Shown piece by piece: positions 19,601 through 27,112 of a stretch of DNA of 64,000 bases. The DNA lies in assembly GCA_043764095.1 (NCBI GenBank), contig JAYUKX010000124.1, forward strand, positions 47,627 through 111,626. The letters are read 5' to 3'. The stretch's first letter is position 1; each line of letters opens with the position of its first letter. Below the pieces are notes generated by a model. That model did no database searches and was not told where the DNA came from. It saw only the letters and a list, made by a program, of their open reading frames with translations. Source of the DNA: M3007 sp043764095. Its GTDB lineage: Bacteria; Bacteroidota; Bacteroidia; Chitinophagales; Saprospiraceae. A program made the position numbers and the translations under genes.

Positions 19601-19821
19601 GTTTGGATGAAGCGATACAAGAAGCAGGTGAGATTCGTTTTGTGCCTATTTTACTGACCTCTCTGACGGCCATTGGAGGTTTGATACCCATTGCGATAGA
19701 ATCCAATCCATTATATTCACCTTTGGCTTGGGTTTTGATCGGCGGTTTGATTTCTTCTACACTTTTGTCGCGGATTATTACGCCGGTGGTGTATAAGTTG
19801 CTGAAACCTAAGGTGGGGTAA
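16675..19821 (+). CDS. RND-type efflux permease
   Basis: Inner-membrane proton antiporter of the AcrB/HAE-RND superfamily, 1048 residues with two repeats of one helix, a large periplasmic loop and five or six helices. The proton-relay residues are intact: Asp397-Asp398 in LGILVDDSIVVVEN and Lys958 in GIEVKNSILLVDF. The porter and docking domains are of the single-polypeptide type (periplasmic start PRAEDPKFTPPG). With its TolC-like and adaptor partners it forms a complete three-gene pump. The substrate cannot be predicted; no regulator gene adjoins the operon. Confidence 0.94.
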   Translation: MKIAEFSVKNSQFTFIVFLAVMVLGAGSLINMPRAEDPKFTPPGFNIAVVYPGAGPAVIEDKITKKVEERLGALENIDRMRSFSFNGMMLLTLEFKHGQDPDTKYEEMVREFNAVRPDLPQDIYRINIQRFTSSDVAILQAAIVSENATYSDLRAASERFEERLEKITGLKAADTWGFPKKEVRINLNLPKMASEQIPLSRILGALQSENISIPGGSLSVGDREFFVETSGDYKGIEEIRNTIVNANGAKIVYLKDIAQVDFEYETQRHIASINGARSVFVTARMKDGQNITEVSKQVQKAVDEFKASLPASMDYVTVFDQGDSVEKRLTRFAKDFGIAILLVLLTLLPLGWRAAIVVMISIPLSIAIGLFALEKLGYSLNQLSIVGLIIALGILVDDSIVVVENIERWLRDGYNRRDAAILATRQIGLAVVGCTATLILAFLPLIFLPDASGDFIRSLPMAVVTTVLASFFVSLTIVPFLGSRILAEHHNPEGNIILRGLKWLISVSYARLLHVGLRNPWTTLGVAAVIFAGVVSLAGRAGFAVFPASERPMFYIDIEMAAGTNIEATQRVMKQVDSVLQTYTVPGLNIQDFGMRNSRFSDPNNLPGVVYPGGGEPAKIIKYASNVGRGNPRVYYNVIREIERSDYGQIFVQIQEKTPPPVKLALIDELRHQLDNVPGAVITVKNFEQGPPIEAPIVVRVIGENLDSLRQIAGRVETMVENLEGTIYIDNPIATVNTDLSVKINKDKAVSMGIPVAEADRMVRLAIAGLNMGSFTADADALQYNIVVSIPKTTKRPDLSVFDQLYVNSLAGFSVPLSQIADIEFKPAPNFIQHYNKDRFTAVSAFVETGNYPAKIITEMRKKLAEMPPPPGYSYVVAGEAESAERSFGGMGTIIVVTIFGLLAVLVLEFKTMRSTLVVLSVIPLGIIGAILALLITGYPFSFTVAVGLIALIGIEVKNSILLVDFTNQLRLEGRGLDEAIQEAGEIRFVPILLTSLTAIGGLIPIAIESNPLYSPLAWVLIGGLISSTLLSRIITPVVYKLLKPKVG

Positions 19822-19827
19822 GGGGGA

Positions 19828-19885
19828 TTTAGCGTTTAGAATTTAAAAATAATATTATGTTATTTTTTCAATTCTAAACGCTAAA
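19828..19885 (+). terminator. hairpin downstream of the efflux operon
   Basis: TTTAGCGTTTAGAATT and AATTCTAAACGCTAAA form a perfect 16-bp inverted repeat separated by 26 nt, beginning 7 nt after the RND stop codon. There is no U-run directly after the stem, so it could also be a 3'-end stabilising structure or part of a repeat; the word AAACGCTAAA recurs near 13190. Confidence 0.55.
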
Positions 19886-19996
19886 TATTAAAGTCGTTAT
19901 TGGACAGCCTCTCTTTATTTACTGAAGTATGGTTACTGAGTTTATCGAAGGTTGCGCCAAGCGTGGCGTTGTTGTGTTTGATCAGTTTAGTTTTTA

Positions 19997-20305
19997 TCAA
20001 TCGTTAGGATTACCTCTTGGACGTTCTCCGTTTTTCTCTATATAATCTTTTATGTATTGCTTTTCAAATCTTCTTGCCTCTCTTTTTCCGGGAATTTCGT
20101 GAATAATTATTCGTGCAAAAAAACGCAACCATTTGTCTATTCGATTTAGGCTATTCACCTGTTCCCGCATACGACTTGACGTTCCATCTTCATCAATAGG
20201 CTTGCAGCATATTCCATATTTGAAAACATCGTCGTCTTTGCCTCGATCTATGATCTCATACAGGTGGTGCAATTCCTCATTTTCATAAGAATTTTTGTGT
20301 GCCAT
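19997..20305 (-). CDS. GIY-YIG-like nuclease domain protein (possible toxin)
   Basis: A single-domain 102-residue protein. Its layout matches the GIY-YIG nuclease fold seen at the C-termini of polymorphic toxins: H-L-Y at 14-16 in place of GIY, K-Y-G-I at 29-32 in place of YIG, an Arg at 45 or 47, helix EARRFEKQ with Glu81, and a C-terminal Gly-Asn (98-99). The spacing of Tyr16, Tyr30, Arg45/47, Glu81 and Asn99 fits the catalytic set. There is no secretion signal. It lies 12 nt downstream of a DUF4240 gene in the same orientation. The nuclease call rests on motif spacing only. Confidence 0.6.
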   Translation of the reverse strand: MAHKNSYENEELHHLYEIIDRGKDDDVFKYGICCKPIDEDGTSSRMREQVNSLNRIDKWLRFFARIIIHEIPGKREARRFEKQYIKDYIEKNGERPRGNPND

Positions 20306-20317
20306 AGATATATTTTG

Positions 20318-20878
20318 TTACCACTTCTCCGTATTGCTTTTAGTTTCATAGTTATAAAGGGGCGAGTACTCAAAAATTCGGCCTGTCTTGTTATTATAAG
20401 CATCGGCAGCTACTGATAGTATATGCTCAAAATCAATATCCGCCGATAGTTCAGATGGATTGTTTTTTATTTTCTCATAATATGCTCTACCTTCGGCTAC
20501 CACCGCACATCGCACATATAAAAAATCATCTACTGAAAAATAATCATCAGTCTGCTGATTCATATACGCTTTTGCATGCTCTTTGGTGTCAATATGGAAC
20601 AATTTTTCAGATAAGAAGTCTTCGAACAGATAAATGGCAGAAATCGGCATTGCTGACAATTTAGTTACAGCGGGTTGTATAATGTCGGCACGTTTTTTTT
20701 GTTTCCAGTCAAACAGCTCGATGATTTGCCAAAATTGTTCTTCTGTGAACAAACCTTCGCCATGCTTGCTACTCTCTACTCGGATTTCTACCTGAGCAGA
20801 AGCACCTGCTTTTTCCTCCAAGTCCTTGAGAAACTGAAGGTTGATATCCCTAAGATTTACCCTTAATGTCGTTGTCAT
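20318..20878 (-). CDS. DUF4240-like protein, partner of the GIY-YIG-like gene
   Basis: A 186-residue cytoplasmic protein. The N-terminal 40 residues (TTTLRVNLRDINLQFLKDLE) are small and amphipathic like an antitoxin dimerisation or DNA-binding arm. The rest resembles DUF4240: FTEEQFWQIIELFDW, then LYLFEDFLSEKLF-type helices, and FSVDDFLYVRCAVVAEGRAYY with the trailing NPSEL. It is the first gene of a two-gene unit with the nuclease-like gene. A role as antitoxin or immunity protein is inference from position; DUF4240 proteins have no established activity. Confidence 0.6.
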   Translation of the reverse strand: MTTTLRVNLRDINLQFLKDLEEKAGASAQVEIRVESSKHGEGLFTEEQFWQIIELFDWKQKKRADIIQPAVTKLSAMPISAIYLFEDFLSEKLFHIDTKEHAKAYMNQQTDDYFSVDDFLYVRCAVVAEGRAYYEKIKNNPSELSADIDFEHILSVAADAYNNKTGRIFEYSPLYNYETKSNTEKW

Positions 20879-21079
20879 ATTGAATCAGTTTATATTGTAG
20901 TTTATATTTTCCTGATGAACTTTTTACAAAATTAGTGCAATTTCTTCAAAGTCATTATTTTTTTTGGAAGTAAATTTTATCTTTAATTATAAATTGTTTG
21001 TAATCAATGTTTTGTGATTTATAATATGTTTTTCTTATAGCATCTTGATGATCTCCCCATACCTGTTATTGTATTTGAT

Positions 21080-21610
21080 CTATGGTTTTGGTAAATGTTT
21101 AGGTGCTTCATATTTCTTCTTATAAACTTGGATTACTTGTTGACCTTCATTTTCAGGTTCGTTCGTAATAATTTGGATAGTTGTTGCATCTATTATTTTT
21201 AAGGTTCCCGAATAATAACCATTTTGTGTGCATAATTTGATTTTTGTTTCTTTCCCATTTTTACCAAATTTAGAGATACTAAAATAATCAGGGCAGCTGA
21301 GAATTGTTGTGTACATTTCATAAGTTTCGGGGTCAAATATCCAACAATATTTCCCAATAATATAGAAGTCTCCTTTTTCACTTGTGCAGTAGTTGGTAAA
21401 TACTTTTTCTGTATCAATCCCAAATGTGGGTGTATCCTCATCAGTCATTTCTTTACAGTTTCCGTTTACACAAATTTGATATAACGTCCAATCCTTACTG
21501 TTTAGAAAGAGCAGTAAGTCACGTTTGGTTAACGGATAAATGACATTTTCTTTATTTGGATAACAACTAAGTATTGTCATTACCAATCCTATCAAAACTA
21601 CTTTACTCAT
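21080..21610 (-). CDS. lipoprotein of unknown function
   Basis: A 176-residue predicted lipoprotein: signal MSKVVLIGLVMTILSC with the lipidated cysteine at residue 16. It contains six further cysteines and a beta-rich pattern (KDWTLYQICVNG, GTLKIIDATTIQIIT) like lipocalin-type or META-like Bacteroidota lipoproteins, but I do not recognise the family. It is a stand-alone gene in an A+T-rich accessory stretch. Confidence 0.72.
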   Translation of the reverse strand: MSKVVLIGLVMTILSCYPNKENVIYPLTKRDLLLFLNSKDWTLYQICVNGNCKEMTDEDTPTFGIDTEKVFTNYCTSEKGDFYIIGKYCWIFDPETYEMYTTILSCPDYFSISKFGKNGKETKIKLCTQNGYYSGTLKIIDATTIQIITNEPENEGQQVIQVYKKKYEAPKHLPKP

Positions 21611-21942
21611 TTTTTTCTAAGTTTTTTTTAAATTTCTTGTTGCAGAGCGCGCATTGTGAACATTTTATCTCGTTTTGCAGGTTGGTTTTAGGCGCATATA
21701 CGTTGTGTATGCTGGAATCGTGTTTTGAGCAACTTTCGTTGCAAATGTACTTCAGTAAACTCAATATGCCAAAAAGATCTGTACTAAGTTCACACTCCTG
21801 ATTTTTCTACAATTAAGATAAATAATAACCATTTATCCAATTTTTACGCTAATACTACGTTTACCTCATTTTTGTATTTACGGCCAAGTTTTGCAAAAAT
21901 ATAGCACAATTCACAACCACATCAAACATAAAAAGTAACAAA
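21611..21942. other. divergent intergenic region
   Basis: A 332-bp gap between two divergent lipoprotein genes. Only short hairpins are seen, for example GCAACTTTCGTTGC near 21728. I find no repeat family, RNA gene or clear promoter. Confidence 0.5.
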
Positions 21943-22815
21943 ATGGAAATCAAACAATTATTAGGTATCATCGCAATCGTCATTACCACTTTTGCTTGTA
22001 CTAGAGCAACTGCCCACTTTGAAGAACCTATAGTTGAGGCCCCCATAGATGAAGAGCCAATAGATACAACCGTGGTTGTTAATCCGCCGCCGCCGCCGCC
22101 TCCAAGTGTCTATCTACCAGCCTCGGTATTTACAGCCGATAAGGGGTTATACTATACCATCCGAGGCAATGGGACAAATTATGGTTTGAAATACGATCTA
22201 GATAATTATCAGCTGATGATCTTGAATGATACCTTACGCTTGGGTAACATGAAACTATTGCCGATCAGTACTATGGAGGCTCATATTCTGCCATTTCGTA
22301 CAACTGTTACGAAATGGACAAGCATGGGCTATCCGTATGAAGTAGATGCGCTTGGCACGGGAGTTGTCTCTGTAAATGGAGGTAATTTGTCAGCCACCTT
22401 TCAAAAGGTTGCCATCGACAATTCTAGTAGCAGCAACTATTCAGACACGTATTTTAATGGAATTCCAAGCGTATTGCCCCTTACTCGTAGCGATTATACG
22501 GGCAAATATGCTGGTTTTTCTACGAATGCCTTTGGATATGGAAATACCATTACGTTTACGATTGAGCCTTTGGATGGAACAACCGATGGGGTTTGGTTAA
22601 AAGAAATAAATCGGAACGCATATATCAATGGGGCTGGTAGGCTTGTTATTCCTGAATCAGCAGCCGATTCTTCAGTGTATGGCCCATCAGCGCGTTTTTT
22701 AGCAACAGAGACAGGATTGAGTGGCAAATTACTGCAATTTGGGCAACAGCAGGTATATGGGAACGAGCCTCCTAGTCCAAGTGGCTACAAATCCTTCGTT
22801 TTGTTTAAGGAATAA
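21943..22815 (+). CDS. lipoprotein with polyproline linker
   Basis: A 290-residue predicted lipoprotein. The signal MEIKQLLGIIAIVITTFAC puts the lipidated cysteine at residue 19. An acidic tether with EEP/DEEP words leads to a run of seven prolines near residues 49-55, encoded by a CCG-rich trinucleotide tract, then a globular, Tyr/Gly-rich, beta-type domain. The tether plus polyproline suggests display away from the membrane. No family is recognised. Confidence 0.75.
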   Translation: MEIKQLLGIIAIVITTFACTRATAHFEEPIVEAPIDEEPIDTTVVVNPPPPPPPSVYLPASVFTADKGLYYTIRGNGTNYGLKYDLDNYQLMILNDTLRLGNMKLLPISTMEAHILPFRTTVTKWTSMGYPYEVDALGTGVVSVNGGNLSATFQKVAIDNSSSSNYSDTYFNGIPSVLPLTRSDYTGKYAGFSTNAFGYGNTITFTIEPLDGTTDGVWLKEINRNAYINGAGRLVIPESAADSSVYGPSARFLATETGLSGKLLQFGQQQVYGNEPPSPSGYKSFVLFKE

Positions 22816-22849
22816 ACCTACTGCGGTGGCAGGTTTAGCACAAATACGC

Positions 22850-22885
22850 CATTTTCTCGTTAGTGCGCTGTCTAACGAGAAAATG
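22850..22885. terminator. bidirectional hairpin terminator
   Basis: CATTTTCTCGTTAG and CTAACGAGAAAATG form a perfect 14-bp stem with an 8-nt loop, exactly in the 78-bp gap between the convergent lipoprotein and bestrophin genes. The A/T-rich outer stem supplies short U-runs in both directions. Confidence 0.75.
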
Positions 22886-22893
22886 TTTCGTAA

Positions 22894-23880
22894 TCACAGT
22901 AAAGTATTATTAAATGGTTCTATTTTAGGCGGAAGATTGGGTTCACCCAACATTTCCAATATATCAATTTCGATATTACGGCAAATAGCGGACATGGGTG
23001 TGTCGCTTGTACCATTGTCAAAAGGATTTTCGCTCGATTCTCCGATTTGTTCCATTGTCATAAAAACCCATGAAACCAGCACCGAAAATGGGATAACCAA
23101 CCATATACCGTAAGCACTAAATTTGCTCATTTCGGTCAGCAAAGCAAAGGGCAATAAAAAAATGAATAATTTGACAAAAATTCGGCTGAACAAACTATAT
23201 TGTCTGAACAAAGGCGTTGTTTTGATGCGTTCACAGCCGCCTTGCAGGTTATAGAGTTCACCCAATAATTTGGTCAAATCGCTGTGCTCAAAATCATCGA
23301 GGAGTTTGTCCCGTTTCAATTTGGTCAGCACCTCAAATTGGTAGCGCAAGGCTTGATTGGCGATATTTCCATTGTGCTTGACCCTTTCATAAATCTCTTT
23401 TTTGTTGAAACGATCAAACAATTCCACAATTGCGTGGTCAAATTCCTTGATTTCTTCGGCTTCCGAAATGGCTTTTCGGTGATAATCTTCATTATTCGTT
23501 GCCCAAGGAATGGTTTTCCGTAGTTGCAAGCGCACAATATTGATGTACACAATATGACGTGTGAGAAAGTCTTTTTGTATCTCTTTGTCCTTTATTAAGG
23601 AAATAAAAGATGCTGCCAACGTTCTGCTCGTATTGGTAAAACCGCCCCACAAACGCCTTGCCTCCCAAAGCCTATCATACGCTTGGTTGTTTTTAAAACC
23701 TACGTAAAATGCTACCGCTACACCAATAGTGGATACGGGTAAAAATGGAATAGCAATAAATTTAAGGTCAAAGTGGTGGTAAATTATGACCACAATTGAA
23801 CTCAATATCGCAGTAATAATGATGTTCTTTTTACCAAAGAACCAAATCCATTCTAAAGGTATTTTTTTACCTATGAGCAT
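22894..23880 (-). CDS. bestrophin family anion channel protein
   Basis: Inner-membrane protein of the bestrophin/UPF0187 family, 328 residues. Family blocks are clear: FKNNQAYDRLWEARRLWGG (about residues 62-80), the segment LQGGCERIKTTPLFRQYS (about 213-230), and EQIGESSENPFDNG near residue 281. Characterised bacterial members are pentameric ion channels. It is divergent from an HxlR-type regulator, which may control it. Confidence 0.92.
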   Translation of the reverse strand: MLIGKKIPLEWIWFFGKKNIIITAILSSIVVIIYHHFDLKFIAIPFLPVSTIGVAVAFYVGFKNNQAYDRLWEARRLWGGFTNTSRTLAASFISLIKDKEIQKDFLTRHIVYINIVRLQLRKTIPWATNNEDYHRKAISEAEEIKEFDHAIVELFDRFNKKEIYERVKHNGNIANQALRYQFEVLTKLKRDKLLDDFEHSDLTKLLGELYNLQGGCERIKTTPLFRQYSLFSRIFVKLFIFLLPFALLTEMSKFSAYGIWLVIPFSVLVSWVFMTMEQIGESSENPFDNGTSDTPMSAICRNIEIDILEMLGEPNLPPKIEPFNNTLL

Positions 23881-24032
23881 AGTTTTATGTATTTATTTAA
23901 AAAACGATTTTGCTCAAAGTACCGCCTTTTTTTGCAAACAGGTACGCTTCTTTACAATTTTTCATCAAAAATATTTTTGTAATAGGCTGGATAATACTGC
24001 TATTTGCAAATAATGTTACAAAGGTGCAGAAT

Positions 24033-24089
24033 TAAGTATAACTTTGCTACTTAGTAGTTAAAAAAAATAGGTATTTTTTAAGATACTTA
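24033..24089 (+). promoter_or_regulatory. candidate HxlR operators around the hxlR-like promoter
   Basis: TAACTTTG (24039-24046) matches the -7 consensus TAnnTTTG. It is exactly bracketed by TAAGTA (24033-24038) and TACTTA (24048-24053), a perfect inverted repeat with 9-nt spacing. A second, slightly degenerate inverted repeat, TAGGTAT (24068-24074) and ATACTTA (24083-24089), ends just before the start codon. Position and symmetry fit autoregulation by the dimeric HxlR-type repressor. Confidence 0.6.
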
Positions 24090-24091
24090 AT

Positions 24092-24430
24092 ATGGAAATC
24101 AAGAGCAAACAACAAGGCATCAAGGTTGTAGCCGATGTTTTAGATATTTTGGGCGGTAAATGGCGTGGGCAAATTCTTGCTCATTTGTGCGATGCCCCAA
24201 AGCGGTTCAATGAACTCAAAATCGTTTTGAATAACATCACTTCTTCTACTTTGACAAAAGAGTTGCGGTATTTGGAAGATATAAAAATGGTGGAACGAAA
24301 AATGATTCAAGAGACACCTATCATCATCGAATACAGGCTTACGGAACATGGTATGCCCATCAAAGATTTAATTTCAACCATTGTTCAGTGGGGATTGAAA
24401 CATCGGAAAACGGTGTTTGGGATGCGATAA
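24092..24430 (+). CDS. HxlR-family winged-helix transcriptional regulator
   Basis: A 112-residue dimeric DNA-binding protein. The family signature is DILGGKWRGQILAHLCDAPKRFNELK (about residues 17-42, in two parts: GGKWRGQIL and the recognition helix start RFNEL), followed by TSSTLTKELRYLEDIKMVER and Y-x-L-T-E-H-G. It is divergent from the bestrophin gene by 211 bp, a space that contains two candidate operators. It lacks the N-terminal cysteine of redox-sensing members, so the signal is unknown. Confidence 0.92.
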   Translation: MEIKSKQQGIKVVADVLDILGGKWRGQILAHLCDAPKRFNELKIVLNNITSSTLTKELRYLEDIKMVERKMIQETPIIIEYRLTEHGMPIKDLISTIVQWGLKHRKTVFGMR

Positions 24431-24544
24431 AGATTTTGGACGCTTGGACTTCCTCATTAATTTATTTTTAGTGAATAGTTTTAATGGTTAATATAGTAAA
24501 ATTTCCCAACAATTCCAAAGTATTAAGTTATAATTAAGTAATCT

Positions 24545-26896
24545 ATGTTTAAAATGAAGTTTATATCCACGTTTTTGCTGACATTATCCTGCATCGCTGC
24601 ACTTTTTGCTCAAAAATTCACTCCAATTGCAGAAGACAAACCATTGCTCAATGTTCAGGCGGGCAGCAACCGCAAGAATGCCGTTGTGATGGGCGACAAG
24701 ATTTTCTATATCGCAACAACCGTACAACCCAATGTCTCGACGCTTGCTGTCGTAGGGCTTGACGGATCAAATACAAAAATTCTGACAAACGTCCCGCTCT
24801 ACGGATCCTGTTATTTGGCGGCTACGGATAAATTTATTTATTTCAATTCGTTTGTCGAAAGTGCCAAATACTACCAACTTTTTCGATACAATCCTGCCAC
24901 CGACGCAGTAGAAGTGGTCATGAGTGAACGCGGGGGAGACGGTGCGTGGCCGTTTTGTGGTACAGAGGTTTCAATGTCAAAAATGTATGCCAATGGCAGC
25001 AAATTAGTCTTAGTAGGTACGTTTCGCTTGATACCAAGCGCCGATTTCAGGTCGTTGGTCATAGTTGAAGATGAAAAACCCGTCGCCAATATTTTGTACC
25101 TCGATGAATCGCCCAATGTACGTGATTACAGACGGCTTGAATTGATGTTTAACCCGAGCGCCAACGATATTGCGGTCACCGATTCATGCGTTTATGTTTA
25201 TTCCTCGCGGTCGGAGACCAAAAAGAAAATGCTCTACATCTATTCTGCGAGTCCGCTGAGCAATAGAAAAGACAATCCCAATTCTAAATATGGTGTCCAA
25301 AACGTAGTTGATTTTAGTACATTTGATTACACCCCACTCCACCATCAATTGGTAGAGATGCAAGGTGAAGTTTATACACTGGTTACAAGTACTAAAGACA
25401 CGAAAGACAGTAAAAAAGTCAGTTTAGTCCGTTTCAATCGCCGACATGTGGGCAATGTGGTGGCCGAAATAGAACTGGAAAACGATCTGTTGTTTATGGA
25501 AGCCGTGGGTGACGATTTGTATGTCGGTAACAAACACCAAGTTTATCATTACGATGTTAAAAATGGCGCACAACTCATCGCAACTACCCACAAAAAGGGT
25601 TACTTCGGTTATATGCAACAGGAGAAACGCTTACTCCACGCAGCCGACGGAACTATTTTTTTAACGCACAAACAATGCTACGATAACCCCAAAGGCAAGG
25701 ATAAAGAGCGTGGTTCGTGCAAAATCCTGGCTATTGACCGTGCTTTTCGCACTGAAAATGTAGCGACAATTGAAAATATTCATTGCAATGCCGCTCCTTA
25801 TTCCGAAGGACTCATGCCGTATGATTCTTGTTTTGTTGTCGGCAATACGCTTTGCATCATGGACCACAAGAACAATCAAGATTGGTTCACCACTTACGAT
25901 AAAAAAAACAATTGGATGCCCACCCGTATTGACTATCCCGAACAGAAAGATTTTAAAAAATATTACAACGCCATTGCGCCGATAATGGTGCAACTCCCCA
26001 ACGCTGCCTTGATACGCACCGAATACCGAAAAGGAAAAAAGCAAAAAAAGGAAGTCATGCTCCTTTTGCAACCTTTGAAAAATGGTGAAGCGGTCACCCC
26101 AGCAGAAGTTGTTGTAACGCCAAGTTCAGTTTCAAAAAAGCCACTAAAACAAGTGATTTTGGACGTGAATTTTGCGGCAGCGATTCGGAAACAATGCCCC
26201 GATTGTATCAACGAAACAAACAGATTACTTGTACCGGCTCAGTCGTTGACAAAACTGGAACTCAACGGGAAAAGTATCGCCGACCTGACAGGTATTGACG
26301 CTTTTACAGCACTCCAAGTCCTTTACTGCGGCAGCAATGCAATCACAAAACTACCCTCTTTACCCAAAAAATTAGAGGAACTGTATTGTTACGGCAATCC
26401 TTTGGGCAGCTTGCCCGCTTTGCCCGAATCGCTCAGAATACTTTCTTGTGCGACTACAAAACTAACCGTTTTACCTACTTTGCCCAATACTTTGTCCGTA
26501 TTAGTGTGTACAAATAATCAGTTAACTTTCCTTCCTGCTTTACCAAGCACACTCACTGAATTGTCGTGTAATGAAAATCTATTGACTACGTTACCTGCTT
26601 TACCCAATAGCCTTAGTTCGATTTATTGCCAAGACAACCAACTGACGATTTTGCCAAAATTACCCGATGCGCTCACCGAGTTGGCTTGTAGTAGAAACCC
26701 TCTGAAGACGATGCCAGCACTGCCAACTACCCTCGAAAAGTTGATCTGTATCGATAACTATTTGCTAGGGCTGCCCAAGTTGCCCAAATCGCTAAAAAAA
26801 CTGTACACACATTTCAATTGTTTGCCCAACCTAATTGAAGGCTTGGTAGTCGTAAATAAAGATAGCCGGACGGTTACATTGCCGATTTGTGAATGA
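24545..26896 (+). CDS. secreted protein with C-terminal LPxLP-type leucine-rich repeats
   Basis: A 783-residue exported protein with signal peptide ending near LFAQ (residue 23). The first two-thirds is beta-rich, propeller-like, without a recognised motif. From about residue 575 there are some eight 21-residue leucine-rich repeats of the bacterial type: LPSLPKKLEELYCYGNPL, LPALPESLRILSC, LPALPSTLTELSCNENLL and so on, the unit being L-P-x-L-P-x-x-L-x-x-L-x-C-x-x-N-x-L. This LRR class is best known from YopM/IpaH effectors. No E3 ligase or T9SS sorting domain is seen. Role probably protein binding. Confidence 0.82.
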   Translation: MFKMKFISTFLLTLSCIAALFAQKFTPIAEDKPLLNVQAGSNRKNAVVMGDKIFYIATTVQPNVSTLAVVGLDGSNTKILTNVPLYGSCYLAATDKFIYFNSFVESAKYYQLFRYNPATDAVEVVMSERGGDGAWPFCGTEVSMSKMYANGSKLVLVGTFRLIPSADFRSLVIVEDEKPVANILYLDESPNVRDYRRLELMFNPSANDIAVTDSCVYVYSSRSETKKKMLYIYSASPLSNRKDNPNSKYGVQNVVDFSTFDYTPLHHQLVEMQGEVYTLVTSTKDTKDSKKVSLVRFNRRHVGNVVAEIELENDLLFMEAVGDDLYVGNKHQVYHYDVKNGAQLIATTHKKGYFGYMQQEKRLLHAADGTIFLTHKQCYDNPKGKDKERGSCKILAIDRAFRTENVATIENIHCNAAPYSEGLMPYDSCFVVGNTLCIMDHKNNQDWFTTYDKKNNWMPTRIDYPEQKDFKKYYNAIAPIMVQLPNAALIRTEYRKGKKQKKEVMLLLQPLKNGEAVTPAEVVVTPSSVSKKPLKQVILDVNFAAAIRKQCPDCINETNRLLVPAQSLTKLELNGKSIADLTGIDAFTALQVLYCGSNAITKLPSLPKKLEELYCYGNPLGSLPALPESLRILSCATTKLTVLPTLPNTLSVLVCTNNQLTFLPALPSTLTELSCNENLLTTLPALPNSLSSIYCQDNQLTILPKLPDALTELACSRNPLKTMPALPTTLEKLICIDNYLLGLPKLPKSLKKLYTHFNCLPNLIEGLVVVNKDSRTVTLPICE

Positions 26897-27112
26897 GGGT
26901 TTTAACATTGAGTTGGTGCAGGTAGTCAAGGCACATATTACGTCATTTCAACTGAATTAGAAGTTTATCGTTTAAGGATTATTTTCATTTTGTACACAAC
27001 CTTTAGTGTATGGTTACTGCGTTTACACCGAGGTATTGTTGCATGACCATATGGATACAAGATCCGTATGTGCGATGGTGTGAGCGTGCTGGAACCCCAC
27101 TCCCGACTCAAT

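Noticed and set aside
26897..27112. Continuation of the adhesin-like gene by frameshift
   Set aside because: None of the frames downstream of the stop at 27113 shows Ig-like modules or a sorting domain.
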